A DNA stretch of 64,000 bases from Acinetobacter qingfengensis (GCF_008693185.1 NZ_VXKN01000001.1:310001-374000); one strand, 5' to 3'. Shown: positions 48,215 to 58,248, numbered from the stretch's first letter. Notes: a model not told the origin generated them from the letters alone. Numbers and translations: made by a program.

Positions 48215-49025
48215 ACTGAACCTCTGTGAAATATTCTGGACGAAATTGCGATAACGCATCCAAAAAAGTGATTTGAAAGCGACCAAGTGCTGTAGAAGTT
48301 TGTTCAGCTTGCTGTGCTGCATAAGCAAATTGTGCATGAGCAGCTATTGCAGCCAAGGTGCTATCATCAGTTACTGCATGATAGGCAGCACATACTGCAC
48401 CTAAAGCACAACCCATCGCTGTAACTTTTGGTTGTAGTGAACTTCCGCCTTGAATGGCAATTACACCATAACGTTGGCTTAAGATAAAATCTGTGGTGCC
48501 TGAAATGGCAATACATTGATTATTTTGTTGAATTAAAGTTGCAGCATGCTGCAATACATTTTCTGGAGATAGCGTGGTATCGACCCCTTTTCCTGTGGTT
48601 TGGTAACCAGCCAAAGCAGCAATTTCAGATGCGTTACCGCGAATAATTCGAGGTGAATATGTCAGTAATTGATCAACTGTTTCACTTCGCCATTTCAGAA
48701 TTGTACCGTAACCTACTGGATCAAGTATCCACGGCGTTTGTGCTAGTGTTGCGCCTTGTGCAGCCTTAAACATGGCTTGAGTTTGTTCAGTGTTTGGCGT
48801 ACCCGTATTGATACTTAATGCCGCAGCAATTCTGGCAAAATTCTCTGCTTCTAATGGATTGTCAATCATTGCAGGAGAAGCACCGATTGCCAGTAAAACA
48901 TTGGCGACAAAATTACTGGCAACAGTATTGGTAATGCAATGCACCAATGGTTGTGTTTGCTGTAATTGTTGCCAGATGCTGGTTAATTCTTCAATAATCT
49001 GATTGTGTTGCATAGAATTATTCAT
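48201..49025 (-). CDS. thiM: hydroxyethylthiazole kinase
   Basis: ThiM phosphorylates hydroxyethylthiazole for thiamine salvage. The 274-residue ribokinase-like protein has CITNTVASNFVANVLLAIGASPAM, WILDPVGYG, and IRGNASEIAALAG, plus the GCALGAVCAAY anion-hole motif. Two starts are possible, ATG at 49025 and ATG at 49013 (MQHNQIIEE); AAAGG abuts the first, so the second may be used. It starts 3 bases after an unrecognised Cys-rich gene on the same strand. No TPP riboswitch was seen upstream; salvage partners thiD/thiE are not adjacent. Confidence 0.93.
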   Translation of the reverse strand: MNNSMQHNQIIEELTSIWQQLQQTQPLVHCITNTVASNFVANVLLAIGASPAMIDNPLEAENFARIAAALSINTGTPNTEQTQAMFKAAQGATLAQTPWILDPVGYGTILKWRSETVDQLLTYSPRIIRGNASEIAALAGYQTTGKGVDTTLSPENVLQHAATLIQQNNQCIAISGTTDFILSQRYGVIAIQGGSSLQPKVTAMGCALGAVCAAYHAVTDDSTLAAIAAHAQFAYAAQQAEQTSTALGRFQITFLDALSQFRPEYFTEVQFNQH

Positions 49026-49028
49026 CCT

Positions 49029-50204
49029 TTAACGAATAAAATAATGATCCTGATGTTTGCAGCGCAAACAGCTAAAAGACACATAATTTTCTGCACTATA
49101 TTCAATATGTAAATCTTTACTACCACAATGAATACAGTGCCGTTCGGTGAAAAAACGTAGTCGAGGCAAAATATCTTGCCAGCATTTCCAGATCGGTTGA
49201 ATAAATACTTTTTGTTCAAATTTTAGAAAACGGTCAATAAAAATATACGTCATTTGTGAGTAAGGCAAATCAATGGGGCGGGCAAGGCTTGCAGTTTCCC
49301 AGTGTTGTTGTTGTCCACGTTCACGATAACCTTGTAAAGTTTTGCGTAAACGATTGGTATTGACATAATTTTTATTGGTATTGTCCAGTAATTGCTGATC
49401 GTATAAATAATTTAATCCACGATCAATCAGGTGATAGATTTGGCTGACAGCCAGATCACGGAGTAGCTCTTTACAATAATCCACAAACTGTTGATTGGCA
49501 TAAAATAATATTTGCCATTTTTGGCAGCGATATTGACAATAATTAACCAACTCATGTGCCAGTAAAGTGATTAAGGTATCCTTAACTTCCTCACTGTCTT
49601 TGTATGGCACGCCTTGAGTAAAATCTTGATAGAACCATTGACGTAATTGCTGAGTCAAGCTCAATAGGCTTGGTTCACGATAGCCTTGTAAACGTAAATT
49701 TGGAAAAAATTGTTGCTCTGAATTTCCCAGAGAGAGTAAATAATAACGTTCGATAAAGGTTTTTTTAAGTTGTTTGAACAATTGATAACTAGGTGTAATC
49801 TGCAATGGATAATAATGTTCGAAATCAATAAATTCAGTATGTGGTCGTTGATCATCCACAGTACCATCCAATAAGCTCAATAAAAAAAGTTTATGTAATA
49901 AACTCAGGTCATTTAGCAGAATTTCGACATTATCCTGACGTTCCCGTTTTTTTGTCCATTCGTTTTTACGCTCCTGAAAACGGGTCGCCTGAATTTCTTT
50001 TTGGCGTTTTTGTAAACAATGTTTGCAATGACAGGTATGTGGTGTATCTGCATAAAAAATACAATGTTCACAATGGCTGCATTGATGAAAGTTTAAATTC
50101 TGCTGAAAATATTCGCCTTCAATCCAGTACATGGCTGCCTGACAAATTGGGCAGAGTTGACTTTGATCCAGTTGTTTCTGATAAATTTGTGTAAGTTCTG
50201 GCAT
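49029..50204 (-). CDS. Cys-rich zinc-ribbon protein of unknown function, upstream of thiM
   Basis: I do not recognise a family for this 391-residue protein. It has an N-terminal Cys/His-rich region (CPIC at 18-21; Cys42, 45, 48 in CSHCEHC; Cys58, 60, 63 in CHCKHC), a long helical middle rich in Tyr and Gln, and a C-terminal zinc ribbon (Cys357, Cys360, Cys379, Cys382 in CIHC and CLRC). The pattern suggests two or more structural zinc sites flanking a helical domain, perhaps for nucleic acid or protein binding. It lies directly upstream of thiM with a 3-base gap, so the two are co-transcribed. No signal peptide or membrane segment. Confidence 0.7.
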   Translation of the reverse strand: MPELTQIYQKQLDQSQLCPICQAAMYWIEGEYFQQNLNFHQCSHCEHCIFYADTPHTCHCKHCLQKRQKEIQATRFQERKNEWTKKRERQDNVEILLNDLSLLHKLFLLSLLDGTVDDQRPHTEFIDFEHYYPLQITPSYQLFKQLKKTFIERYYLLSLGNSEQQFFPNLRLQGYREPSLLSLTQQLRQWFYQDFTQGVPYKDSEEVKDTLITLLAHELVNYCQYRCQKWQILFYANQQFVDYCKELLRDLAVSQIYHLIDRGLNYLYDQQLLDNTNKNYVNTNRLRKTLQGYRERGQQQHWETASLARPIDLPYSQMTYIFIDRFLKFEQKVFIQPIWKCWQDILPRLRFFTERHCIHCGSKDLHIEYSAENYVSFSCLRCKHQDHYFIR

Positions 50205-50416
50205 GATAGGGCAATAACAGCAGCAAGAGTTTAGAAAAGTTTACCTCAAATTTAAGCGAAAGAAGATTTTATCTGGATAAAAACTATATTGAATTATTTG
50301 GATTTTAGTTTTTTAATAAATTGTTGAGTAAGTAGTTTGATATGGGCTTTAAATTGTTTGATTTGCCCAGATATACACCTTCATTAAATTGACTATAAAA
50401 TTAGGATGACGACAAT

Positions 50417-53026
50417 ATGAACATTGCTGTAAATGCGTCTGGTGTAACAGAAACCATTTATTTAAAAGATTACACGCCTCCTGCATTTGCAGTGCAAGAT
50501 ATTCATCTGGATATTCGGGTGTTTGATGATCATAGTATTGTGCGATCTACTTTGCAGGTACAACGGCAACATCCGGGTGATTTGATACTGTTGGGGCGTG
50601 ACCTGCAATTACAACGTATTGTGGTGAATGGACAGCAGCTTGCAGAAAATCAATATCAATTAGATGCTGAGCAACTCATCATTGCTGAACTTCCAGATCA
50701 GGCAATCATTGAAACTGAAGTGATTATTCATCCTGAAAGTAATACGCAACTTGAAGGTTTATATCAGGCGGGTAGCGATTTATTTGTGACACAAAACGAA
50801 CCGGAAGGCTTTCGTAAAATTACCTTTTATCCGGATCGTCCGGATGTGTTGTCGGTATTCACCACCCGTGTAGAAGCAGATTTAAAATATCCAGTACTAC
50901 TTGCCAATGGCAATTTACTGGAAACAGGGACAGTTGGAAGTGATCGTCATTATGCAATCTGGCAGGATCCTACCCAAAAACCAAGTTACTTGTTTGCCTG
51001 TGTCATTGGAAATTTGCAAGTGTTAAAAGATCGTTACACCACGATTGAAGGTCGAGATGTTGCGCTAGAAATTTATGCTGTAGAAAAAGATATTCCAAAA
51101 TGCCAGATTGCTATGCAAGCTTTAAAAGATTCGATGCGCTGGGATGAGGAACATTATGGTCGTGCTTACGATTTGGATAATTACATGATCGTGGCAACCA
51201 GTGCATTTAATATGGGGGCAATGGAAAATAAAGGTTTAAATATTTTTAATACCTCCTGTGTGTTGGCTGATCCTGAAGTGACAACTGATGCAGCAATTAT
51301 GCGAGTCCAATCTGTAATTGCACATGAATATTTCCATAACTGGACAGGAAACCGGATTACTTGCCGTGACTGGTTCCAATTATGTTTAAAAGAAGGATTA
51401 ACCGTTTTTCGTGATCAATCTTTTTCTGAAGATTTACAATCACCTGCGGTACAACGTATTGATGATGTGTCTGTATTGAAATCACACCAGTTTCCTGAAG
51501 ATGCCGGACCGTTATCACATCCGCCACGTCCGGATCATTTCGTGGAAATCAATAACTTTTATACAGCCACAGTTTATGAAAAAGGCGCTGAAATTTCCCG
51601 AATGATGGCCACCTTGCTCGGCAAAGAAAAGTTTCGTCAGGGTACTGATGAATATTTTTATCGTCATGATGGGCAAGCGGTAACAGTTGAAGAATGGGTG
51701 GCTGCTTTAAGTGCAGGCTCTGGTGTAGATTTGTCTGCATTTTTAACCTGGTACAATCAACCTGGTACACCGACTTTGGCTGTTCAGGCAGCACATGATG
51801 CACAGGCAAAAACATTAACTTTACATTTTAAGCAAAGTATCAAGTCACATCATAAGTATCCATCTCTTAAAGCAGTCCCGATTCCTGTTGCACTGGCTTT
51901 ATTTGATGCTGAATCTGGGGAGCAATTTACACTGGACTGTACTGATTTATTTGAAAATCAGGTTAAAGATGGTGTGTATTTATTTACACAGGAACAGGCA
52001 ACAATTACTTTTCAGCAGATTGCCCAGAAACCAGTGATTTCTTTACTTAGAAATTTTTCTGCGCCTGTTAATCTGGATTTTGATTATTCTGATGCTGAAT
52101 TGGCATTTTTATTGCGTCATGAAACCAATGGATTTAATCAATGGCAGGCAACACAAGCGTTGTTAGAACGTATTTTACTACAGGATCATTCGGTAGACGT
52201 ATATTTGCAGGCGATGCAACAGGTCTTGCCGCAGTTGGCGCCACAAGATCCTTTATTGGCATCACGTTTACTTGATGTCCCGACAGAAAGTTATCTGGCC
52301 AGTCGTATTGACCAAAATTATCAGCCAGAGTTCGTTGCGGAAAAACGAGAAGCTTTGTTAAACAAACTGGCGCAATTCATGGGTGATTTCTGGAAAGAAA
52401 TCTATCAGGATTTTGATCCGGATCAACAGCAAGAGTTTAGTCAAGCGATGGGTGTACGTGCTTTACGCAATATTGCACTCAGTATGTTGGCACGTCATGG
52501 CGACACTTGTGCATTTGATTGGGCATTTAATTTATATCAACACACCACCAATATGACAGAGCGTTTGGGTGCAATGCGTGTTCTGGTATGGAATAATGCA
52601 CCTCAGGCAGAACAAGTTTTGGCAGATTTTTATCAACGTTTCAAAGATGAAGCATTGGCACTCGATCAATGGTTTATGATTCAGGCAGCACATCCTCAAG
52701 CAGATCAACAGCAGATTGCACAATTGACCGCACATGCTGATTATGATTTGGGAACACCAAATCGAATACGTGCAGTGACTGGTGGGCTGGCATCACGGCC
52801 TGTAAATTTATGGCAAAATGTTGGTGTAGAACATTTTATCGGGTTAGCAAAACTTATGGATGAAAAAAATCCAATTGTTGGTGCCCGTATGATTCAGGTG
52901 CTTTCTCGTTGGTATACATTGGCTGAACCTCGTCAGCATGAAGTGAAAGCAGCTTTACAACAACTACAAGCTGAAGTGAAATCCAAAAATGTAGTGGAAA
53001 CGGTGAATAGTATGTTGGCTATTTAA
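50417..53026 (+). CDS. pepN: aminopeptidase N
   Basis: PepN is a zinc aminopeptidase of the M1 family, removing N-terminal residues from peptides in the cytoplasm. The GAMENKG exopeptidase motif and HEYFHNWTGNRITCRDWFQL zinc motif, followed by LKEGLTVFRDQ with the third ligand Glu, are present. The length of 869 fits PepN. Start ATG at 50417 is preceded by GGATGACGACAAT, a possible Shine-Dalgarno; it is a single gene, ending at a terminator. Confidence 0.97.
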   Translation: MNIAVNASGVTETIYLKDYTPPAFAVQDIHLDIRVFDDHSIVRSTLQVQRQHPGDLILLGRDLQLQRIVVNGQQLAENQYQLDAEQLIIAELPDQAIIETEVIIHPESNTQLEGLYQAGSDLFVTQNEPEGFRKITFYPDRPDVLSVFTTRVEADLKYPVLLANGNLLETGTVGSDRHYAIWQDPTQKPSYLFACVIGNLQVLKDRYTTIEGRDVALEIYAVEKDIPKCQIAMQALKDSMRWDEEHYGRAYDLDNYMIVATSAFNMGAMENKGLNIFNTSCVLADPEVTTDAAIMRVQSVIAHEYFHNWTGNRITCRDWFQLCLKEGLTVFRDQSFSEDLQSPAVQRIDDVSVLKSHQFPEDAGPLSHPPRPDHFVEINNFYTATVYEKGAEISRMMATLLGKEKFRQGTDEYFYRHDGQAVTVEEWVAALSAGSGVDLSAFLTWYNQPGTPTLAVQAAHDAQAKTLTLHFKQSIKSHHKYPSLKAVPIPVALALFDAESGEQFTLDCTDLFENQVKDGVYLFTQEQATITFQQIAQKPVISLLRNFSAPVNLDFDYSDAELAFLLRHETNGFNQWQATQALLERILLQDHSVDVYLQAMQQVLPQLAPQDPLLASRLLDVPTESYLASRIDQNYQPEFVAEKREALLNKLAQFMGDFWKEIYQDFDPDQQQEFSQAMGVRALRNIALSMLARHGDTCAFDWAFNLYQHTTNMTERLGAMRVLVWNNAPQAEQVLADFYQRFKDEALALDQWFMIQAAHPQADQQQIAQLTAHADYDLGTPNRIRAVTGGLASRPVNLWQNVGVEHFIGLAKLMDEKNPIVGARMIQVLSRWYTLAEPRQHEVKAALQQLQAEVKSKNVVETVNSMLAI

Positions 53027-53050
53027 ATACGATTCATTTTTATTTAACAT

Positions 53051-53085
53051 AAACTCAGTCAGTATTTTGCTGGCTGAGTTTTTTA
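53051..53085 (+). terminator. intrinsic terminator after pepN
   Basis: Arms AAACTCAGTCAG and CTGGCTGAGTTT (11-12 pairs, one G-U) with a 7-base loop and a T-run ending in TATT. Confidence 0.87.
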
Positions 53086-53100
53086 TTAGAGATATAAATC

Positions 53101-53514
53101 ATGTCACAACAATATCAATATGCTGGGTTCTGGATTCGTATGGGTGCATCAATCATTGATGCAATTATTATTATGCTGGTAACGATACCTATTGGACTTC
53201 TTTTGAATGAAGATTATTTTACCAGTACAGAATTTAATTGGGTCGATGCTTTTTTTCAATTATTGAGTGCTGCTTTTATTGTCTATTGCTGGGTGAAATT
53301 TGCAGGAACACCAGGTAAACGTTTATTGAAACTTAAAGTGCTTGATGCCCAAACTGGTCATCACTTGACACTAGGACAAAGTATTTTACGCTATTTGGGT
53401 TATATTCCGGCAACATTAATTTTTTGCTTGGGGTTATTGTGGGTTATATGGGACCCAAAGAAACAAGGATGGCATGATAAAATTGCCAATACTGTTGTGG
53501 TAAAAGAAATTTAG
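53101..53514 (+). CDS. RDD-family membrane protein
   Basis: A 137-residue protein with an RDD domain: conserved Arg13-region ([18 protein letters not shown]) starts the first helix and is followed by two or three membrane segments. A basic [18 protein letters not shown] loop is also typical of the family. RDD proteins are membrane proteins of mixed or unknown function, some implicated in ion transport. It follows pepN after a terminator, so it has its own promoter or depends on read-through. Confidence 0.8.
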
Positions 53515-53528
53515 TAATTGATATTTTG

Positions 53529-53556
53529 AGTGCAGGATAATATTTGCTCCTGCACT
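53529..53556. terminator. bidirectional hairpin between the RDD gene and the 79-residue gene
   Basis: Arms AGTGCAGGA and TCCTGCACT, 9 perfect pairs with a 10-base loop. It lies between convergent genes; T-runs are modest. Confidence 0.7.
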
Positions 53557-53567
53557 TTGGCTATAGG

Positions 53568-53807
53568 CTAACAGCCTTTAATACGAATTTGCGGGGTCAA
53601 AATTTGTTGTAGCTCTTTGCGCGTATAACCACGAGAGAGTAGTAGACGTTTTAAACCAGAAATTAAATCTTGATCTTGAGTGGTAAGCAAAATTTGAAAA
53701 AGTTGTTCGCAAGATTTGCCCGCATAATCATTTTCGACACAATGTACCTGATTTAAATGGCGGTTGTGCTGTTGATTAGACAAGATAAAGCGTTGCAAAA
53801 TACTCAT
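53568..53807 (-). CDS. small hypothetical protein, 79 residues
   Basis: A short polar, helical protein with no recognised family. It ends with GYTRKELQQILTPQIRIKGC and has two other Cys (CVEN, CEQL). No membrane segment or signal. It starts at ATG 53807 and is followed by the bidirectional hairpin. A small helical regulator is possible but not supported. Confidence 0.5.
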   Translation of the reverse strand: MSILQRFILSNQQHNRHLNQVHCVENDYAGKSCEQLFQILLTTQDQDLISGLKRLLLSRGYTRKELQQILTPQIRIKGC

Positions 53808-53990
53808 ACAAATAAACTGTTGTGACCTAACATAATGCGCACTATACGCTTTTATCTAAAAAATTCAATTCTTTAGAAATATAAAGTTATAAAAATTCAA
53901 GTATTTGATTATAAATATATTATTTTAAAAATAGTGATATTTGTCACAGTATTTTTGTATAAAATTTAATCAAATAAAAAGCTTGAAAAA

Positions 53991-55091
53991 TCATGATTGC
54001 ACATTTTTATTTATTTGTTGTTGGAGTGCCCAGTTTCGGTGCTCTAGTACGAGATCATTGTGTTCGGTATTTTGTTGTTGTAATGCAGAGCATATTGCGG
54101 CAGAAAAGGGTGCATTGCCTAGCGCAATCGCTACATTGCGTTTAAAACTCTGAAATCCGGTACGGCGGATGGCACTACCTTCTGTTTTTGCCAGAAATGT
54201 TGATTCATCCCATTGCCAAAAGTCCATTAAATGCGTTTGATCAAGTTGATGACGAGTATGAAAATCTTCTAGGGTGGTCACTTTTGCATAGCGATTCCAG
54301 GGACAGATTAGCTGACAATCATCACATCCAAAGATACGATTCCCAATCATTGGACGTAAAGCCAGTGGAATACTGCCTTTGTATTCAATAGTAAGGTAGG
54401 CAATGCATTTACGGGCATCTAGCATATAAGGTTCGACAATTGCCTGAGTTGGACAAATATCAATACAGGCAGAACATGAGCCACAGTGTCGTGTTGCCGG
54501 AGCATCAAAAGGTAATTGCAGACTACAGAATAATTCACCGAGTACAAAAAAAGAACCAGATTGGCGATTGATCAGTAAAGTATGTTTACCTGTCCAGCCC
54601 ATTCCGGCATTTTCTGCCAGTGTTTTTTCAAAAATTGGTGCTGAGTCACTAAAAGGTCTTGAACTAAATGGGCCAATTTTAGCCTCTATGCATTGCGCCA
54701 GCTGTTTTAAGCGGCCACGCATAACTTTATGGTAATCCCGTCCACGTGCATATCGTGCAATAATACCAATATCCGGAGTATCTGGAATATAACGTGGCTG
54801 AGGTTTATCCTGTAGGTAATTGAGACGGACGCAAATGATACTTTGGGTATTAGGCACCAATAACGTTGGATCAGCTCGTTTATCCAGATTTTCTGTCAGA
54901 TAATGCATATCTGCATGATAGCCTTGATCTAGATAGCGTTTAAAATGTTCAAGTTGATCTTTGGTATCAGGTTTGGCAATCACGCAGTCATTAAAACCAA
55001 GTGCAAGTGCTTGAGTTTTAATCCACGTTTTGAGTGCCTGAGGATTTTCCCGTAAAGATAAATCCAGAGTTTTGACAGAATTTTTCGACAT
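53991..55091 (-). CDS. queG: epoxyqueuosine reductase
   Basis: QueG reduces epoxyqueuosine to queuosine in tRNA, using cobalamin and two [4Fe-4S] clusters. The two cluster motifs CGSCSACIDICPTQAI and CDDCQLICPWN are clear, along with the N-terminal YHADMHYL and DPTLLVPN. The product from ATG at 55091 (MSKNSVKTL) has 366 residues; a TTG at 55109 would add six. It starts only 19 bases from the divergent nnr start. Confidence 0.96.
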   Translation of the reverse strand: MSKNSVKTLDLSLRENPQALKTWIKTQALALGFNDCVIAKPDTKDQLEHFKRYLDQGYHADMHYLTENLDKRADPTLLVPNTQSIICVRLNYLQDKPQPRYIPDTPDIGIIARYARGRDYHKVMRGRLKQLAQCIEAKIGPFSSRPFSDSAPIFEKTLAENAGMGWTGKHTLLINRQSGSFFVLGELFCSLQLPFDAPATRHCGSCSACIDICPTQAIVEPYMLDARKCIAYLTIEYKGSIPLALRPMIGNRIFGCDDCQLICPWNRYAKVTTLEDFHTRHQLDQTHLMDFWQWDESTFLAKTEGSAIRRTGFQSFKRNVAIALGNAPFSAAICSALQQQNTEHNDLVLEHRNWALQQQINKNVQS

Positions 55092-55110
55092 GCAGAATAA
55101 AAGAGGCAAG

Positions 55111-56610
55111 ATGAAAACAATAGATGGGAAGGAAGTTTACCATAGTCAGGACATTCGGGCATGGGAACAACGTTGGTTTGCTGCCGGAAATAGCAGTTAT
55201 GGGTTAATGCAGCAGGCAGCTTTGGCGATTGATCAGGCAATACAGAATTACTTAAACCAGAATTCCATGACACACCGGCGAATATTGGTTTGGTGTGGTG
55301 CTGGAAATAATGGTGGTGATGGTTATTTGACTGCCTTTTACTTGCAGCAGGCGGGTTATCATGTTGCAATTTTTGCAGCTTATCAACCTATTAGCATAGA
55401 AACCAAATGTGCCGAACAGCAAGCAAGAGCGCAGCAAATTCAAATATATTCGGATTTCCCACTGAATGATTATGATATACACATTGATGCTTTATTCGGT
55501 AATGGTTTGAATCGTGAATTGAACGATCAAGCGCAGCAATATATCAAGCAATTCAATCAGGTGAGTGGTATTAAAATTGCGCTTGATTTACCAAGCGGTT
55601 TACATCCGGATCATGGAATACCTATGCCGGTTGCCACCAAAGTTGATCTCACTTTAACGGTTATGGCTTTAAAAACTGGACTATTGATTGCTCAGGCACA
55701 AGCCTACGTGGGGGACTTGTACGAATTACCATTGATTCCTAAAGATGGACAATTAATCGCAACCGCCTATTTCAATAAGACCAAGCCAGTACTGGCATCT
55801 AGACTGGCTTTTCAACATAAAGGTGATTTTGGTCATGTTTTAGTGATTGGCGGACATCCCAAAATGGGAGGGGCAGTGATGATGTCTGGTGAAGCTGCGA
55901 TTGCGACAGGAGCAGGTAAGGTAACAATCATGTGTGATCCACATCATCACACTGCCATTTTAGCCAGAAGTCCAAATATTATGTTGCAGGATATCACGCA
56001 GCTTAATGAAGTCGCATTTAACGAATTTTTACAGTCTATTGACAGCGTATGTTTTGGTATGGGATTTGGTCGGGATCAATGGGCTGCACAATTTTTTCAG
56101 CCAATTTTGCAACAATTATTAAAGCAAACACATCTAAAAGCTCTGGTACTTGATGCTGATGCACTCTGGTTTTTGGCAGATTTGCCAGAACAAGTGCATT
56201 TACCAGAACACTGCATTGCTACGCCACATTCCGGTGAAGCTGCCCGATTACTGCATTGCTCTGTTGCTGAGATTGAATCAGATCGTATTACTGCAATTCA
56301 TCAGTTACAACGATGTTATGGCGGACAATGGATTTTGAAAGGTGCGGGTTCACTGAGTTTACAAAACAATCGTCTGGAAATTTGTGCTTTTGGTAATCCT
56401 GGTATGGCAACAGCAGGAATGGGGGATGTTTTATCCGGCATGATGGCAGGACTGAAAGCACAATTTTCCAAAGTAATTTCTATTGCAGAAATTGTCAGTT
56501 TACACGCTTTGGCTGGAGATCGTCTTGCTCAACATGGGATGCGTGGACTACAGGCACATCACATGTCACAAGCAATTTATCAGGTGGTAAATGGTGTAAA
56601 TTTTGACTGA
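55111..56610 (+). CDS. nnr: bifunctional NAD(P)H-hydrate epimerase/dehydratase
   Basis: This fusion enzyme repairs damaged NAD(P)H hydrates: the N-terminal YjeF_N domain (about 1-210) epimerises and the C-terminal ADP-dependent kinase-like domain (about 225-495) dehydrates. Motifs seen are GAGNNGGDGYL in the first domain and GMATAGMGDVLSGMMAG in the second. ATG at 55111 is preceded by AGAGGCA. The partner queG is divergent with 19 bases between start codons, as in other gammaproteobacteria where queG and nnr are neighbours. Confidence 0.95.
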   Translation: MKTIDGKEVYHSQDIRAWEQRWFAAGNSSYGLMQQAALAIDQAIQNYLNQNSMTHRRILVWCGAGNNGGDGYLTAFYLQQAGYHVAIFAAYQPISIETKCAEQQARAQQIQIYSDFPLNDYDIHIDALFGNGLNRELNDQAQQYIKQFNQVSGIKIALDLPSGLHPDHGIPMPVATKVDLTLTVMALKTGLLIAQAQAYVGDLYELPLIPKDGQLIATAYFNKTKPVLASRLAFQHKGDFGHVLVIGGHPKMGGAVMMSGEAAIATGAGKVTIMCDPHHHTAILARSPNIMLQDITQLNEVAFNEFLQSIDSVCFGMGFGRDQWAAQFFQPILQQLLKQTHLKALVLDADALWFLADLPEQVHLPEHCIATPHSGEAARLLHCSVAEIESDRITAIHQLQRCYGGQWILKGAGSLSLQNNRLEICAFGNPGMATAGMGDVLSGMMAGLKAQFSKVISIAEIVSLHALAGDRLAQHGMRGLQAHHMSQAIYQVVNGVNFD

Positions 56611-56720
56611 TTAATTGCCCCCAAAGTGATATACAAGTTGATGGTAGAATAGGAAGTAGGCTTTGATTTATGATTTTTAGCCTCACATTGTAGTTTTGAT
56701 CAATAAAAAGGATGAATATC

Positions 56721-57122
56721 ATGCGCATGTTACATACCATGTTACGAGTAGGCAATCTAGAACGATCTCTAAAGTTCTATACTGAAGTACTCGGTATGCA
56801 ATTATTACGTCAGCGGGAGTATCAGGAAGGGCGCTTTACCCTTGCATTTGTAGGCTATGGAGATGAAGCAAATCATACAGTACTGGAATTAACCCATAAT
56901 TGGGATACTGACCATTATGATTTGGGCAATGCGTATGGACATATTGCAATCGCTGTGGATGACGCATATACGGCCTGTGACGAGATTAAGGCGCGTGGTG
57001 GCAAAGTTGTTCGTGAAGCTGGACCAATGAAAGGTGGTGTGACAGTTATTGCTTTTGTTGAAGATCCGGATGGTTATAAAGTCGAATTAATTCAGCAAGA
57101 TGAAAATGCAACAAATAACTAA
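56721..57122 (+). CDS. gloA: lactoylglutathione lyase (glyoxalase I)
   Basis: GloA converts the hemithioacetal of methylglyoxal and glutathione to S-lactoylglutathione. The 133-residue protein has all four metal ligands at the positions of the E. coli Ni enzyme: His5, Glu56, His74 and Glu122. Its start at ATG 56721 ([10 protein letters not shown]) fits this numbering and has AAGGATGAATATC upstream; the in-frame ATG at 56712 would move the ligands. Single gene with its own flanking spaces. Confidence 0.95.
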   Translation: MRMLHTMLRVGNLERSLKFYTEVLGMQLLRQREYQEGRFTLAFVGYGDEANHTVLELTHNWDTDHYDLGNAYGHIAIAVDDAYTACDEIKARGGKVVREAGPMKGGVTVIAFVEDPDGYKVELIQQDENATNN

Positions 57123-57187
57123 AATTTCTTGCAGGAGTATGGTAGGATTTTCGATAAATTATTGCTTATAAATCGTGAATTCTGTAG

Positions 57188-57222
57188 GCTCAGTATCTTA
57201 GTAATGGAATACTGGGCTTTTT
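57188..57222 (+). terminator. intrinsic terminator after gloA
   Basis: Arms GCTCAGTAT and ATACTGGGC (9 pairs, one G-U) with a 12-base loop, followed by six T residues. Lies 16 bases before the next gene start. Confidence 0.82.
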
Positions 57223-57237
57223 TATTGGGTGATTATC

Positions 57238-58236
57238 ATGTTGAAATTACTGGCAATTGACCGCTTTACCCTGTTATTGGTGCTTATGGTTGTTTTAGCA
57301 ACGATTTTGCCCATTCATGGACAAGCAGCAATAATATTTAATTTACTGACAACCATTGCTATTGCAATTTTGTTCTTTTTGCATGGTGCTAAACTCTCTA
57401 GAGAAGCTGTAGTGCAGGGCATTATGCATTGGAAGTTACATGCTGTGGTATTTGCATTTACATTTTTACTTTTTCCGGTCATCGGATTATTGGCCAAACC
57501 TGTTTTATTACCTATGCTTGGGCAGCAATTATATTGGGGCTTTCTGTTTATGTGCTTTTTGCCATCTACAGTACAATCCTCGATAGCCTTTACTTCTGTC
57601 GCCAAAGGTAATACGGCTGCTGCGGTGTGTAGTGCTTCATTTTCCAATATTATTGGCATGTTCATTACGCCTGTTCTTGTAAGTTTTTTTATTCTCGGTC
57701 AGACCCAGCATGATTTTGATCCAACATCATCAATCATCAAAATTGTCGCACTTTTACTGATTCCTTTTATTTTAGGGCAGGTGTTACGTCCTTGGGTATT
57801 TCCACAAATGGCAAAAAAACCAAGTATTGTGAAAGCATTTGATCAGGGCAGTATTTTGATGGTGGTTTACGGTGCGTTTAGTAGTGCAGTGATTGCCGGA
57901 CTTTGGCATCAGGTTGATGGGTTAACTTTATTTTATCTGGTCATGGCCTGTTCGGTATTATTGACGATTGTGATGTTGCTAGCACAATTTCTACCTAAAT
58001 TACTTGGGTTTAATCGTCCAGATCAGGTAACAATTTTCTTCTGTAGCTCTAAAAAAACACTGGCATCTGGTGTACCGATGGCACAAATTCTATTTATTGG
58101 TCAGCCACTCGGTTTAATTGTCTTACCAATCATGATTTTTCATCAAATTCAGTTAATGGTATGTGGTGTGATTGCTGCCAAATGGTCTCGGCAAGAAAAT
58201 GATACACCATCAACGATGTTAAAGTCCGAAAGTTAA
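57238..58236 (+). CDS. bile acid:sodium symporter-like transporter
   Basis: A 332-residue inner membrane protein with about nine to ten hydrophobic segments, fitting the SBF-like/BASS superfamily (PF13593-type, YfeH/RCH1-like). Segment CSSKKTLASGVPMAQ, with the conserved KKTLASG, is characteristic of this branch. The substrate is unknown. ATG at 57238 is used (GTG at 57229 alternative) because GGGTG precedes it at a proper distance. It stands alone after the gloA terminator. Confidence 0.85.
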   Translation: MLKLLAIDRFTLLLVLMVVLATILPIHGQAAIIFNLLTTIAIAILFFLHGAKLSREAVVQGIMHWKLHAVVFAFTFLLFPVIGLLAKPVLLPMLGQQLYWGFLFMCFLPSTVQSSIAFTSVAKGNTAAAVCSASFSNIIGMFITPVLVSFFILGQTQHDFDPTSSIIKIVALLLIPFILGQVLRPWVFPQMAKKPSIVKAFDQGSILMVVYGAFSSAVIAGLWHQVDGLTLFYLVMACSVLLTIVMLLAQFLPKLLGFNRPDQVTIFFCSSKKTLASGVPMAQILFIGQPLGLIVLPIMIFHQIQLMVCGVIAAKWSRQENDTPSTMLKSES

Positions 58237-58248
58237 CTTGGAAATCAT

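Noticed and set aside
49026-49240. Possible TPP riboswitch upstream of thiM
   Set aside because: thiM starts directly after the Cys-rich gene; the upstream sequence is coding and shows no conserved TPP element.
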